DNA of 64,000 bases. It comes from Nitrospirota bacterium. GTDB taxonomy: Bacteria > Nitrospirota > Thermodesulfovibrionia > Thermodesulfovibrionales > UBA9159. The DNA is taken from assembly GCA_021790195.1 (NCBI GenBank), contig JAJYIF010000013.1, forward strand, positions 28,264 through 92,263, read 5' to 3'. This document shows positions 1 through 6,644 of the stretch, piece by piece. The notes beneath the pieces were generated by a model. The model did not search any database, had not been told where the DNA came from, and saw only the letters and a program-made list of their open reading frames with translations. Both the position numbers and the translations under genes were made by a program. Position 1 is the stretch's first letter; the number at the start of each line of letters is the position of its first letter.

Positions 1-417
1 CAACGTGCCCAGCATGAATGCTCCCAGGAGGCCCTTTGTTTTGACCGTTCTTTTCTTGCGAAACGGCAGAGGTATTGAAATGACACCCATAAGCTGGATT
101 CCCATCAGCACGGCCATTAGGGCCAGACCAAGATATAGCCATCTGCCTACGAATCCGAGGAGTTGTCCCATCACTGAAGCGGCAGCGCCAAGGAGTGTAA
201 ATGTGATCGAAAGGCCAAGCACAAATACCAGCGAGTAGAGGGCCGCCTTTCTTTTATTCCCTCCTGAGTAACCTCCGACGTAGCCGATGATGAGCGGGAC
301 CGCCGCGAGCACGCAAGGACTCGCAGCGGATATCAGACCGCCGATAAATACAGCAACGAACGCAAAACCATGCTGGTCCCGGATCACTGTCCCGATATTC
401 TCCAACAGTCCGGTCAC
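1..417 (-). CDS. ccdA: CcdA-type thiol/cytochrome c biogenesis membrane protein, partial
   Basis: The frame runs off the left edge of the window; about 139 N-terminal residues are visible. It starts at GTG 417: an in-frame TGA lies three codons upstream, so no earlier start is possible. The motif SPCVLAAVPLIIGYVGG near residues 26-42 is the CcdA/DsbD-beta signature with its Pro-Cys pair, and further hydrophobic helices follow. CcdA proteins pass electrons from cytoplasmic thioredoxin across the inner membrane to periplasmic thiol proteins. The gene is last visible in the arsR-ACR3-thioredoxin operon, so the exported thioredoxin at 644-1024 is its likely partner. Its start overlaps the stop of the preceding Fe-S protein as GTGA, which implies translational coupling. 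Confidence 0.9.
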   Translation of the reverse strand, partial: MTGLLENIGTVIRDQHGFAFVAVFIGGLISAASPCVLAAVPLIIGYVGGYSGGNKRKAALYSLVFVLGLSITFTLLGAAASVMGQLLGFVGRWLYLGLALMAVLMGIQLMGVISIPLPFRKKRTVKTKGLLGAFMLGTL

Positions 418-647
418 GCTCTCTCAGCCTTCTTCTTCGCCAGTTCCGCAACACGGCGGACATCAGCCAGGCATCACTTGCCTTCCGGATGATTGATCTT
501 GCAGTTGCAAGTTCCTTTCTTCTTCTCACTCAGTATTCTAGCCAGAATGGAGGAACTACCCCTGTTTTCAATGACATCACCGGCAATGTCCTCTTCCGTA
601 TAGCCGAAACAATAACAAATCAGGTTCTTCTTAAGGCGCGCTTTCAT
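414..647 (-). CDS. Small CopZ/BFD-like 2Fe-2S protein, predicted selenoprotein (UGA = Sec58)
   Basis: The frame opens at ATG 647, overlapping the thioredoxin stop (ATGA), and meets TGA at 476-474 after 57 codons. Read through, it continues for 19 residues to a TGA at 416-414 that overlaps the ccdA start (GTGA). The product is 77 aa. It shows CYCFGYTEEDI near residues 11-21, CNC at 47-49, then UGA-Cys at 58-59, where relatives of this BFD/CopZ-N-like family have a Cys-Cys pair followed by L-x-D/N-V (here CLADV). Cys replaced by UGA at a cluster-ligand position, a hairpin just downstream, and tight coupling at both ends all favour selenocysteine over a stop. The role is probably a 2Fe-2S electron carrier or metallochaperone in the arsenic/thiol operon. 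The 57-aa truncated product is the alternative. Confidence 0.8.
439..467 (-). promoter_or_regulatory. Candidate bacterial SECIS hairpin
   Basis: Thirteen bases after the in-frame UGA (476-474) the message can fold a stem UCCGC (460-456) with GCGGA (449-445), closing a 6-base loop CGUGUU that contains the G-U dinucleotide typical of SelB-binding loops. The lower stem extends with pairs between 467-464 and 442-439, broken by bulges. Distance from UGA to loop (18 nt) fits bacterial SECIS elements. Folded by eye only. Confidence 0.6.
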
Positions 648-1024
648 ATACCCGCCTTCTTCAAGATCGGCACGATTTCCTCATATCCATAAAAGCCCAT
701 ATGTCTGTGAAACTCCCTGCCGTTCTTATCGAGGAAGACCTGTGTAGGTATGGCAAAGACGTTGAACTTTCGCGCTGTGTCCCGGTCCTTTCTCACGTCC
801 ACAAAGAAGACCTCAAGTCTTCCCTTGTAAGAAGTCCGCAGCTTTTCCATTACCGGCTTCATCTGCTCGCAAGGGACACAGCCGACTGAACCGAGCTCAA
901 GCATAACTGCTTTGCCTTCCTTTCTCGCATTGTTCAGGACCGTGTTAAGTTCGATAGCGTTGCTATTGCCGACTATCGACAGGAAAGTCAGAATTGTAAT
1001 AAGAAACGACACGCTTCTCTTCAT
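644..1024 (-). CDS. Exported thioredoxin-like protein
   Basis: 126 aa from ATG 1024. The frame is open further upstream, but that stretch overlaps ACR3 and lacks family similarity. Residues 1-23 form a signal peptide (MKRSVSFLITILTFLSIVG, then Asn-Ala). The mature part is a thioredoxin fold with the active site Cys49-Val-Pro-Cys52 and the cis-proline segment AIPTQVFLD. It should act in the periplasm as a disulfide reductase supplied with electrons by CcdA, whose gene follows. Its stop overlaps the start of the small Fe-S protein (ATGA), and ACR3 ends 34 bases upstream, so arsR to ccdA reads as one operon. The natural substrate is unknown; the arsenic context is suggestive only. Confidence 0.88.
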   Translation of the reverse strand: MKRSVSFLITILTFLSIVGNSNAIELNTVLNNARKEGKAVMLELGSVGCVPCEQMKPVMEKLRTSYKGRLEVFFVDVRKDRDTARKFNVFAIPTQVFLDKNGREFHRHMGFYGYEEIVPILKKAGI

Positions 1025-1058
1025 TATCCCTCCGTTTTCTGTTTCACCGGGACAGCCG

Positions 1059-2135
1059 TCACGGTTGAACACCCTTAACCCTGCAGTATTCAATGGTGAA
1101 AAACCTCTTCTGGAAATAGAGCGCAACATTGACGAGGCCGATGAGAGCCGGCACTTCGACCAGCGGACCGATAACCGCGGCAAAGGCAGCGCCGGAATTG
1201 AGACCGAAGACGGCGACCGCAACCGCTATGGCCAATTCGAAATTGTTGCTGGCTGCTGTAAACGACAGCGTCGCGGTCTTCGGATAATCTGCTCCGATCT
1301 TTTTGCCGAGATAGAATGAGACGAGGAACATTACTACAAAATAAAAGAGCAGGGGGATTGCTATGCGCACAACGTCGAGGGGGAGTCTGACGATATAGTT
1401 TCCTTTGAGAGAGAACATGACAACGATCGTAAACAGCAGAAAAATAAGTGTCAGCGGGCTTATCTTGGGGACAAATACTTTTTCGTACCACTCACGGTTC
1501 TTGATTTTTAGCAGGCTGAACCTGGTCATCATTCCGGCGATAAAAGGAATACCGAGGTATATAAAAACGCTTTTTGCGATCTGGGAGATGGTGACGGTTA
1601 CAACGGCTCCCCTGAGCCCGAACCATACAGGAAGTACGGTGATGAAAACATAGGCATAGACTGAAAAGAAAAGGACCTGGAATATCGAGTTGAATGCCAC
1701 GAGTCCCGCCGCATACTCGGGGTCCCCGCAGGCAAGGTCGTTCCACACTATTACCATGGCTATACATCGGGCAAGGCCGATCATAATGAGACCGACCATG
1801 TATTCAGGATAATTATGGAGAAAAATGACCGCAAGGCTAAACATCAGGACGGGGCCGATCACCCAGTTCTGTATAAGCGACAGAGCAAGGACTTTCTTGT
1901 TTCTGAAGATGTCTCCAAGCTCTTCGTATTTCACCTTGGCGAGAGGCGGATACATCATGAGGATAAGGCCGACGGCGATAGGGATGTTGGTTGTGCCTGC
2001 CTGGAATCTGTTAATCAGTCCTTCTGTCCCAGGCACGAAATAGCCCAGCCCGACGCCGAATGCCATTGCAGCAAATATCCAGAGCGTCAGATACCGGTCG
2101 AGGAAAGAAAGTTTCCTGCCTATTTTTTCGCTCAC
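1059..2135 (-). CDS. acr3: Arsenite efflux permease, ACR3 family
   Basis: 358 aa with about ten membrane helices. The segment [17 protein letters not shown] carries the conserved cysteine that ACR3 carriers use for As(III) transport. GTG 2135 is chosen as start: it has a good ribosome site (GGGAGGTG) and overlaps the arsR stop as GTGA, giving the family-typical N-terminus [19 protein letters not shown] or ATG further up would add only a few residues inside arsR. ACR3 expels trihydroxyarsenite across the inner membrane. It is co-transcribed with arsR and probably with the thioredoxin, Fe-S protein and ccdA that follow. Confidence 0.93.
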   Translation of the reverse strand: MSEKIGRKLSFLDRYLTLWIFAAMAFGVGLGYFVPGTEGLINRFQAGTTNIPIAVGLILMMYPPLAKVKYEELGDIFRNKKVLALSLIQNWVIGPVLMFSLAVIFLHNYPEYMVGLIMIGLARCIAMVIVWNDLACGDPEYAAGLVAFNSIFQVLFFSVYAYVFITVLPVWFGLRGAVVTVTISQIAKSVFIYLGIPFIAGMMTRFSLLKIKNREWYEKVFVPKISPLTLIFLLFTIVVMFSLKGNYIVRLPLDVVRIAIPLLFYFVVMFLVSFYLGKKIGADYPKTATLSFTAASNNFELAIAVAVAVFGLNSGAAFAAVIGPLVEVPALIGLVNVALYFQKRFFTIEYCRVKGVQP

Positions 2136-2515
2136 TTGCACCTCCCGGCGCATCTCTTTCCTTTTGACGACCGCACAGCATCGTCCCAGGAATGTTTGCC
2201 CCTCACGAAGGCCATGAGTCTTTTCCTGTCCTCTGTCAGCGCGTCTTTCGGTATCCTTTCGAGGACCGACATGAGGAGGAACCTTCTGAAGAAATCCGAA
2301 TCGTCAAGGCTGTAATGGGTCCAGCGTCCCTGCTTTCTGTCTTTGAGAAACCCTGCCTCTTTAAGCACGTTCAGGTGAAAAGAGACCTTCGGCTGGGCCA
2401 TGTCGAGAGCCGCAACTATGTCGCATACGCAGAGTTCTCCGTGCTCGAGCAGCTTCAATATCCTTAGTCTCGTTTCCTCGGAAAGGGCCTTGAAGACATT
2501 CACAAGGTTCTGCAT
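2132..2515 (-). CDS. arsR: ArsR/SmtB-family metalloregulator
   Basis: 127 aa from ATG 2515 (a TTG four codons earlier would also be in frame). It has the ArsR winged helix with [21 protein letters not shown]; the ELCVCD motif supplies the thiol ligands for As(III)/Sb(III), and the recognition helix [18 protein letters not shown] is intact. C-terminal residues include a Cys-containing tail (KRCAGRCK). It probably represses its own operon in the absence of arsenite. ArsR-like regulators have been linked to hgcAB in other bacteria, so the hgcAB operon 2 kb away is a possible second target (inference). Confidence 0.93.
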   Translation of the reverse strand: MQNLVNVFKALSEETRLRILKLLEHGELCVCDIVAALDMAQPKVSFHLNVLKEAGFLKDRKQGRWTHYSLDDSDFFRRFLLMSVLERIPKDALTEDRKRLMAFVRGKHSWDDAVRSSKGKRCAGRCK

Positions 2516-2526
2516 GGAATTAATCA

Positions 2527-2542
2527 ATAAACAAAAGTTTAT
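2527..2542. promoter_or_regulatory. Candidate ArsR operator (inverted repeat)
   Basis: ATAAAC-AAAA-GTTTAT is a perfect 6+6 inverted repeat lying 12 bases upstream of the arsR start, in an AT-rich stretch. The position fits an autoregulatory operator. The arms do not match a specific published consensus that I can cite. Confidence 0.4.
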
Positions 2543-2669
2543 GCATATTAAAATAAATAGCCAAGTCAGACTATTAATTTATATAAACATAGATTGATGT
2601 GGAAGTCAAGATAACGGCTGGTTGACAAGGATTGTGCCTTGTGGAATTGGCGATATTTGAAAGGGGTAA

Positions 2670-2689
2670 GGCGGGACTGAGGTCCCGCC
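2670..2689 (-). terminator. Hairpin downstream of AhpD-like gene
   Basis: GGCGGGAC-TGAG-GTCCCGCC is a perfect 8-bp stem 15 bases past the stop of the minus-strand AhpD-like gene. There is no clean U tract, so termination strength is uncertain. Confidence 0.45.
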
Positions 2690-2704
2690 CAAGGTCCCGT
2701 GCTC

Positions 2705-2956
2705 TTAAGGGCAACATTCACTGCCGGCAGGGCAGCATCTCTCCTCTTTTATATTGCCGAACAGGGCTTTGGCATTCTGCCTGGTCCTGTTATATGCGCC
2801 GATCTTGACGCCTTCCGCAACCTGAATGGCGGCCTGCATATCTTCCTGCGTCAGGCCCGCTTCGAGGGCCTTTTGCTTATGATATTCCATACAGAATCCG
2901 CAATTCACTGCATATGCCGTCCCGAGCGCAACCATTTCTTCAGTTTGCTTATCCAT
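2705..2956 (-). CDS. Carboxymuconolactone decarboxylase/AhpD-like CxxC protein
   Basis: 83 aa. The core CMD/AhpD helix bears the redox motif Cys19-Gly-Phe-Cys22-Met-Glu-Tyr-His, the proton-relay His being three residues after the second Cys as in AhpD. The tail is unusual, with a Cys-rich end (ERCCPAGSECCP) that could bind a metal or form extra disulfides. Family members are thiol peroxidase-type or unknown redox enzymes. It closes a short operon led by an ECF sigma factor (4079-3474) and two unknown small genes. ECF factors coupled to CMD proteins are a known arrangement, which suggests a redox-stress response. Confidence 0.85.
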   Translation of the reverse strand: MDKQTEEMVALGTAYAVNCGFCMEYHKQKALEAGLTQEDMQAAIQVAEGVKIGAYNRTRQNAKALFGNIKEERCCPAGSECCP

Positions 2957-2987
2957 CCTGTCTCCCTTCCGGCCCTGTTCGGGCCTC

Positions 2988-3128
2988 TCAGTTCCTTTTG
3001 GCGTGAGACGACAGGTACATAAGCACCTGCTGCTCCTCGCCGTTGTTGAGCTTCCTTTTTACCATGCAGCTGTCGCTCGTGCAGAGGTTCTTCCACGATT
3101 CCTGCATCAGGTGGGATTGCCGAAACAT
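2988..3128 (-). CDS. Hypothetical small protein, 46 aa
   Basis: A 46-codon frame starts at ATG 3128, overlapping the stop of the preceding gene by one base (TGATG), and ends 31 bases before the AhpD-like gene. The product is polar and basic, with two cysteines (NLCTSDSCMVKRKL). Arrangement and coupling support it as a real gene of the sigma-factor operon. I do not recognise the family. Confidence 0.5.
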   Translation of the reverse strand: MFRQSHLMQESWKNLCTSDSCMVKRKLNNGEEQQVLMYLSSHAKRN

Positions 3129-3421
3129 CAGTAGGTTCGGAAAGTCTTCCTGAGCGCCTCGGTCACTGAGTCCGCGTCATGCAAGACGCTTTCGGTTGCA
3201 TATCCCCTGTTCCTGCAATATTCGATTACGTTGTCGAATACCGTCAGGAACTCGTCTTTCAGATTGCTCATCTCGCCCAGGCCATCGCAGCCCTTTTGGC
3301 GCTCTCTTGCAAGCATATATAGAAGAGCGTATTCTTTTGCTTTGTCCAGAAGCGCTGCAAGGCAGGGATCCGCTTTCGACGATTCCATAATCGTCTCAAG
3401 GAACATCCGGGGCGTCAGCAT
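3128..3421 (-). CDS. Hypothetical protein in ECF sigma operon
   Basis: 97 aa, mostly alpha-helical and acidic, with Cys residues at about positions 20, 45 and 69 (DPCLAALLDKAKEYALLY, KGCDGLGEM, EYCRNRGY). There is no signal peptide or membrane segment. It follows the ECF sigma gene by 52 bases and is coupled to the next small gene. It might be an anti-sigma or redox-sensing partner, but nothing in the sequence shows this. Function unknown. Confidence 0.65.
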   Translation of the reverse strand: MLTPRMFLETIMESSKADPCLAALLDKAKEYALLYMLARERQKGCDGLGEMSNLKDEFLTVFDNVIEYCRNRGYATESVLHDADSVTEALRKTFRTY

Positions 3422-3473
3422 CTGTCACCTCCTTCCGGTTCTATAGACGGCAGGAGGCTGAAAAAGGATACGC

Positions 3474-4079
3474 CTATCTCGGAAGGAAGTTTAGGAGGGT
3501 GACTTTGCGGTCGCAGGCCAGTTCATTGCGCTCGTCGCGGTAGAACATGCAGCAGCTTTCGAGTTCCAGCTTCAGTCTCGCTCTGGCGCGGTGCAGCCTG
3601 ATCTTGACCGTGTCGACCGTAACCTGAAGAACATCGGCGATCTCACTATTTGTAAGCTCCTCCAATTCGCTCAGCACAATGACCGTCCTGTAATTCTCCG
3701 GGAGTTTATCAACTACTTCCCGGATGCAATCATTCATCTCTTTGCGGATGAGCTGTTGATCGAGAAGGCCGCTTTTGGAGGAGTGAGGCCGGCTGTCTTC
3801 ATCGGCTTCGAAGGAATTATCCGATAACTCTTCACTCCCGATCAGGGCCAATGAAGGGCTTCTGAATCTGTCCATTGCGGCATTTGTCGCGATGCGGTAT
3901 ATCCACGTAGACAACTGGGCATCGCCACGGAAGGTCCCCAGGGACTTGTTTATCTTTACGAAAACCTCCTGAGTTAGGTCTTCGGCTTCATCCTTGCCGA
4001 TCAGGCGGGTCAGGTAGCGGAGTATCCTCGGCCTGAAAAGATCGTGGATTTCCTGGAAATTCAGTTTCGGATTTGGCAT
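3474..4079 (-). CDS. ECF-type RNA polymerase sigma factor
   Basis: 201 aa from ATG 4079 (MPNPKLNFQEIHDLFR). The frame is open to 4157, but the added 26 residues are not sigma-like. Region 2 (DEAEDLTQEVFVKINKSL, STWIYRIATNAAMDRFR) and region 4 (LPENYRTVIVLSELEELTNSEIADVL, then VDTVKIRLHRARARL) are complete. After region 4 there is a short Cys-bearing tail, ESCCMFYRDERNELACDRK, which may hold a metal or thiol switch. It leads the operon ending in the CxxC AhpD-like gene, so it probably controls a redox response. No classical anti-sigma gene is visible beside it. Confidence 0.9.
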   Translation of the reverse strand: MPNPKLNFQEIHDLFRPRILRYLTRLIGKDEAEDLTQEVFVKINKSLGTFRGDAQLSTWIYRIATNAAMDRFRSPSLALIGSEELSDNSFEADEDSRPHSSKSGLLDQQLIRKEMNDCIREVVDKLPENYRTVIVLSELEELTNSEIADVLQVTVDTVKIRLHRARARLKLELESCCMFYRDERNELACDRKVTLLNFLPR

Positions 4080-4174
4080 GCTGTTATTCTGATAATGTAG
4101 CACTATTTGCAGTCCTTTCCGCGATGCTGCCGGTTCCCGTATCGTTATACGAAGCATGCTTTAAAAACCAACCA

Positions 4175-4207
4175 CTGGATTCCGGCTCAACACACCGCCG
4201 GAATGAC
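4175..4207. repeat. Dispersed palindromic repeat, copy A
   Basis: A 33-bp sequence with the imperfect stem ATTCCGGC...GCCGGAAT recurs without mismatch at 59561-59593, 55 kb away. It lies between the end of hgcB and the sigma gene, where it could also act as a hairpin in hgcB mRNA. REP-like elements of this kind are common in many bacterial genomes. Confidence 0.85.
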
Positions 4208-4259
4208 AAGACGTACTGACTATCCCTGCACTTTCTAATAAACTCAAGAGGAAGCGAGT

Positions 4260-4556
4260 TCAGCAACATCCGCCTGTCTTGCTCTCGCCGCTACAGCCGC
4301 AGGTCGGCTCCCCGCCGCTTATTATGCTGTTGATTATGGCCGCGGCGCAGCCGACCCCTTTGTCTACGTTCAGAGCGCCGAAGGCGCAATTGTTCATGCA
4401 GGCCCCGCACTCCATGCAGAGGTCCTTGTCGACAACGACGGCTTTCTTTCCTTCGAGCCTGAATACTCCATGAGGACAGACCTCGATACATGTGCCGCAG
4501 CCGGTGCATCTGTCCATAGATAGATTGAGACTCGCTACGCCGGAAAGATATCTCAT
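4260..4556 (-). CDS. hgcB: HgcB, ferredoxin-like mercury methylation protein
   Basis: 98 aa from ATG 4556, which overlaps the hgcA stop (ATGA). Two 4Fe-4S motifs are intact: Cys17-x2-Cys20-x2-Cys23-x3-Cys27-Pro and Cys47-x2-Cys50-x2-Cys53-x3-Cys57. Further HgcB hallmarks are present: a lone conserved Cys70 after the second cluster (VGCAAA) and the C-terminal Cys97-Cys98 pair, with an extra CGC at 86-88. HgcB is thought to reduce the corrinoid of HgcA and to handle Hg(II) through its terminal thiols. Fusion-like upstream extension of the frame overlaps hgcA and is not used. Confidence 0.96.
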   Translation of the reverse strand: MRYLSGVASLNLSMDRCTGCGTCIEVCPHGVFRLEGKKAVVVDKDLCMECGACMNNCAFGALNVDKGVGCAAAIINSIISGGEPTCGCSGESKTGGCC

Positions 4557-5743
4557 AACACCCTCCATTGGGTAAGTTTGAAAGCTATTATCAGGATCGC
4601 GGAGATTGCTCCTGATAACAGATAAAGCGGGATAGCGGCCTTCAGCTCTTTCTTCACTCCCGACATGCCCGTAAATGTCGTTGAACCGGTAAACTGAAGG
4701 GCGATATAGGAACTCGCGAGAGGAAAAAAGAGGTACTCGCAAATTACGAGCAAGGCGCTCGACTGTCCGGCCGGCGCCATTAGCTTCACAGAAAGAAGGA
4801 CCGAGGCCATTCCCATTATCCAGCCCTTGACGGCAAACGATCTGAAAGGGATAAACGGTAACAGCAGAGGAGTAAGGAACGCTCCTGCAAGCACCGATAC
4901 AAGACCGAGGATGAGAAAAGGGACGCCGGCAGACGCATCTCTGAAGAGGACCCCGGAAGGCGAAAGTCCAAAAACGACGAGCACGATCAAGGCATATAAC
5001 AGGTACTTCTTCATTGCGGGATTTATCTCCATCGGAGTAAGGACGAGTCTGTTCACGATCCCGAACTCAACTCTCCTCATCTCCCTCGTGGCCTTATACC
5101 CCGACCTGATGAAGGCGGGGACATCCTTTGCGCGGACCGGCCCGTAATATACCCTGAAGCCCGTGGCCCTTGTCACTCTGTGGGCGCTGACGCCTGGAGC
5201 GCCAAGCTGTGGCACGATGATTCTCTTATGGTCCACAATGGAGCTCAGGTTCGCATGCTGGATCCTTTTTATGAGCTCGTCAGTCCCGAATGTGCCTTTC
5301 CCGGCGGCGCACCAAACATTGATGCCTTTGGTATCGAGGACAAGCACCCACACGTCGAGGCCTTTCAACTCGCTCCTGAGCACGTCAAAGCTGAACTTGT
5401 AATTGGCGCTGACGAGGACGTCGGAATTCTTGTCCGGGTTACCTACCGCATACAGACCGGGGTTGACGGTATAGCTGTTTCTGAATGCGCTTGCCCTGCA
5501 CTTCACGTGCTCCCAAAGATCTGACCTTGAAAGTTCAGTCGTTATCCTGGCGACAGGTCCCGCAGGCGACATGACCTGTCCGGACACCCATGCGGGAACC
5601 GCTTGCTTTTTATCAGGACAACAGGCGGCATTTTTTGGAGGCCCGACTGCCTCGGCCCCCGGACCGGCACAGCACGAAGAATTCCCCTGGCTTCCTTCTG
5701 GCTGTTTGCCGAATTTCAGCTCCAGCATGTTCTGCTGTTTCAT
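4553..5743 (-). CDS. hgcA: HgcA, corrinoid mercury methyltransferase
   Basis: 396 aa. Residues 100-240 form the corrinoid-binding domain with the diagnostic cap-helix motif Asn142-Val-Trp-Cys145-Ala-Ala-Gly-Lys-Gly-Thr-Phe-Gly, whose Cys ligates cobalt. Residues 245-396 make about five membrane helices. The enzyme transfers a methyl group to Hg(II), giving methylmercury, together with HgcB downstream. The N-terminus is long and has two Cys-Cys pairs (24-25 and 41-42), NSSCCAGPG and AACCPDKK, not part of the core enzyme and possibly metal-binding. The ATG at 5743 overlaps the AbrB-like gene by 4 bases; a Met at residue 6 is the alternative start. Transcription probably comes from the promoter at 6057-6085. 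Confidence 0.97.
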   Translation of the reverse strand: MKQQNMLELKFGKQPEGSQGNSSCCAGPGAEAVGPPKNAACCPDKKQAVPAWVSGQVMSPAGPVARITTELSRSDLWEHVKCRASAFRNSYTVNPGLYAVGNPDKNSDVLVSANYKFSFDVLRSELKGLDVWVLVLDTKGINVWCAAGKGTFGTDELIKRIQHANLSSIVDHKRIIVPQLGAPGVSAHRVTRATGFRVYYGPVRAKDVPAFIRSGYKATREMRRVEFGIVNRLVLTPMEINPAMKKYLLYALIVLVVFGLSPSGVLFRDASAGVPFLILGLVSVLAGAFLTPLLLPFIPFRSFAVKGWIMGMASVLLSVKLMAPAGQSSALLVICEYLFFPLASSYIALQFTGSTTFTGMSGVKKELKAAIPLYLLSGAISAILIIAFKLTQWRVL

Positions 5744-6015
5744 AATATCTCCTTGATAATGGGGCCGAGCTGGCCCTTAACCATGTCCACAAGGTCCTCC
5801 ACTTTAATTAGAGTGATGCAGCAAACTTGCCCGTCTTTCTCCCAGCTCGTGATCGCAAGCTTGTCTCCGGCCGCGATCTTGGCCTTTGCCCTCAGCTCCT
5901 TGGGAAGCACCATCTGTCCCCTTTCGTCCACGCTGATTATTGACTCCACCTTGCAGCAGGCCGAGTCCTTGTCCATGGAAATGCTGCACGAAACATTCGT
6001 CTTCTGTTTTTTCAT
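5740..6015 (-). CDS. AbrB-like protein associated with hgcAB
   Basis: 91 aa. The swapped-hairpin AbrB/MazE/SpoVT domain is clear in residues 28-55 (SVDERGQMVLPKELRAKAKIAAGDKLAI). Two Cys-Cys pairs flank it (ACCKV near 20 and QVCCITL near 65), and the C-terminus (VEDLVDMVKGQLGPIIKEIL) is amphipathic. It is first in the hgcAB operon, stop overlapping the hgcA start. AbrB-like genes are often annotated next to hgcAB. It may sense metals through the paired cysteines and bind DNA, or serve as a partner of HgcAB; the sequence does not decide. Confidence 0.85.
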   Translation of the reverse strand: MKKQKTNVSCSISMDKDSACCKVESIISVDERGQMVLPKELRAKAKIAAGDKLAITSWEKDGQVCCITLIKVEDLVDMVKGQLGPIIKEIL

Positions 6016-6056
6016 GTCTTACCCTCAAGTAATATCTTATTGAACTGAATAGTCTG

Positions 6057-6085
6057 ATTATACTGATTAGGCGGAATCATGTCAA
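6057..6085 (-). promoter_or_regulatory. Consensus sigma-70 promoter of the AbrB-hgcAB operon
   Basis: On the minus strand TTGACA (6085-6080), a 17-bp spacer and TATAAT (6062-6057) match both consensus hexamers exactly; the AbrB-like start is 42 bases beyond the -10. The spacer holds the inverted repeat TGATT-CCGCC(T)-AATCA, and AATCAG recurs across the -10, so an operator probably overlaps the promoter. Confidence 0.75.
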
Positions 6086-6332
6086 GCCCCTGCAGCAGGG
6101 AAAAAATTAAGAGCCATTGGCGAACTTCGGGCAAGCTACGAAGATGCCGAATTATATACCGGGCGAGTCGGTTGAGATAGAATCCGCACAGGAGCAAACA
6201 GTTGCGGCTATTTTAACCAGTCTATTGGTTACGAGCGGAATAATTGGTATGTGTCCCTCTTTACTCCTCATAAGATAATTACCGAAAGAATCATTCACAA
6301 AGAGACTGGGCTACCTCAAAAAAGATGTTATT
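6086..6332. other. Intergenic stretch without gene
   Basis: No convincing coding frame. It begins with a small palindrome CCCTGCAGCAGGG just upstream of the hgc promoter. The rest is AT-rich sequence leading into the accessory patch. Confidence 0.4.
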
Positions 6333-6572
6333 TCATGGTTGAACACTTCTCCACTGCCAGCCCTTTCCCTGCATACATCCAGAGAAAATGATGGGATCAA
6401 ATAGCATTGTAGTTCTATTGTTAGCTCTTGCCTCCACGATACATTGGCCTCGCTCTCTGTAAAAATCATCAGTAGTTGCACCATCTCTGTACCAGGCGCC
6501 TTTCGGCTGAGACGTCGCGCAAGAAGAGAGCAACAATAACATTACTGTCACCAAGAATATCATCGTTCTCAT
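6333..6572 (-). CDS. Small lipoprotein, unknown function
   Basis: 79 aa. Signal sequence with lipobox LLLLSSCATS, lipidation on Cys18. The mature part has GAWYRDGATTDDFYRERGQCIVEARAN and a second Cys in IIFSGCMQGKGWQW, a pattern seen in small envelope lipoproteins where the two cysteines probably form a disulfide. Monocistronic or paired with the Rap1a-like gene upstream (72 bases away). Function unknown. Confidence 0.75.
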   Translation of the reverse strand: MRTMIFLVTVMLLLLSSCATSQPKGAWYRDGATTDDFYRERGQCIVEARANNRTTMLFDPIIFSGCMQGKGWQWRSVQP

Positions 6573-6644
6573 CGATTACCTCCGTATTCACTCTACGCTG
6601 GCATCAGCGCCGGCCATATGTCTATTAATTGGCGATCAACAGAC

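Noticed and set aside
254..529. Arginine-rich minus-strand frame across ccdA and the Fe-S gene
   Set aside because: It is a shadow of ccdA and the selenoprotein frame; composition (runs of Arg) is typical of an off-frame reading.
1059..1222. Extended N-terminus of the thioredoxin running into acr3
   Set aside because: The signal peptide at MKRSVSFLIT marks the true start, and the extra residues are off-frame acr3.
4095..4110. 14-bp match GTAGCACTATTTGC also at about 45021, considered as a shared NikR-like operator
   Set aside because: A single half-site without partner; several 14-mer coincidences are expected in 64 kb.
4557..4742. N-terminal extension of the HgcB frame (62 residues upstream)
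   Set aside because: It overlaps hgcA in another frame, has no HgcB similarity, and ATG 4556 gives the usual length and coupling.
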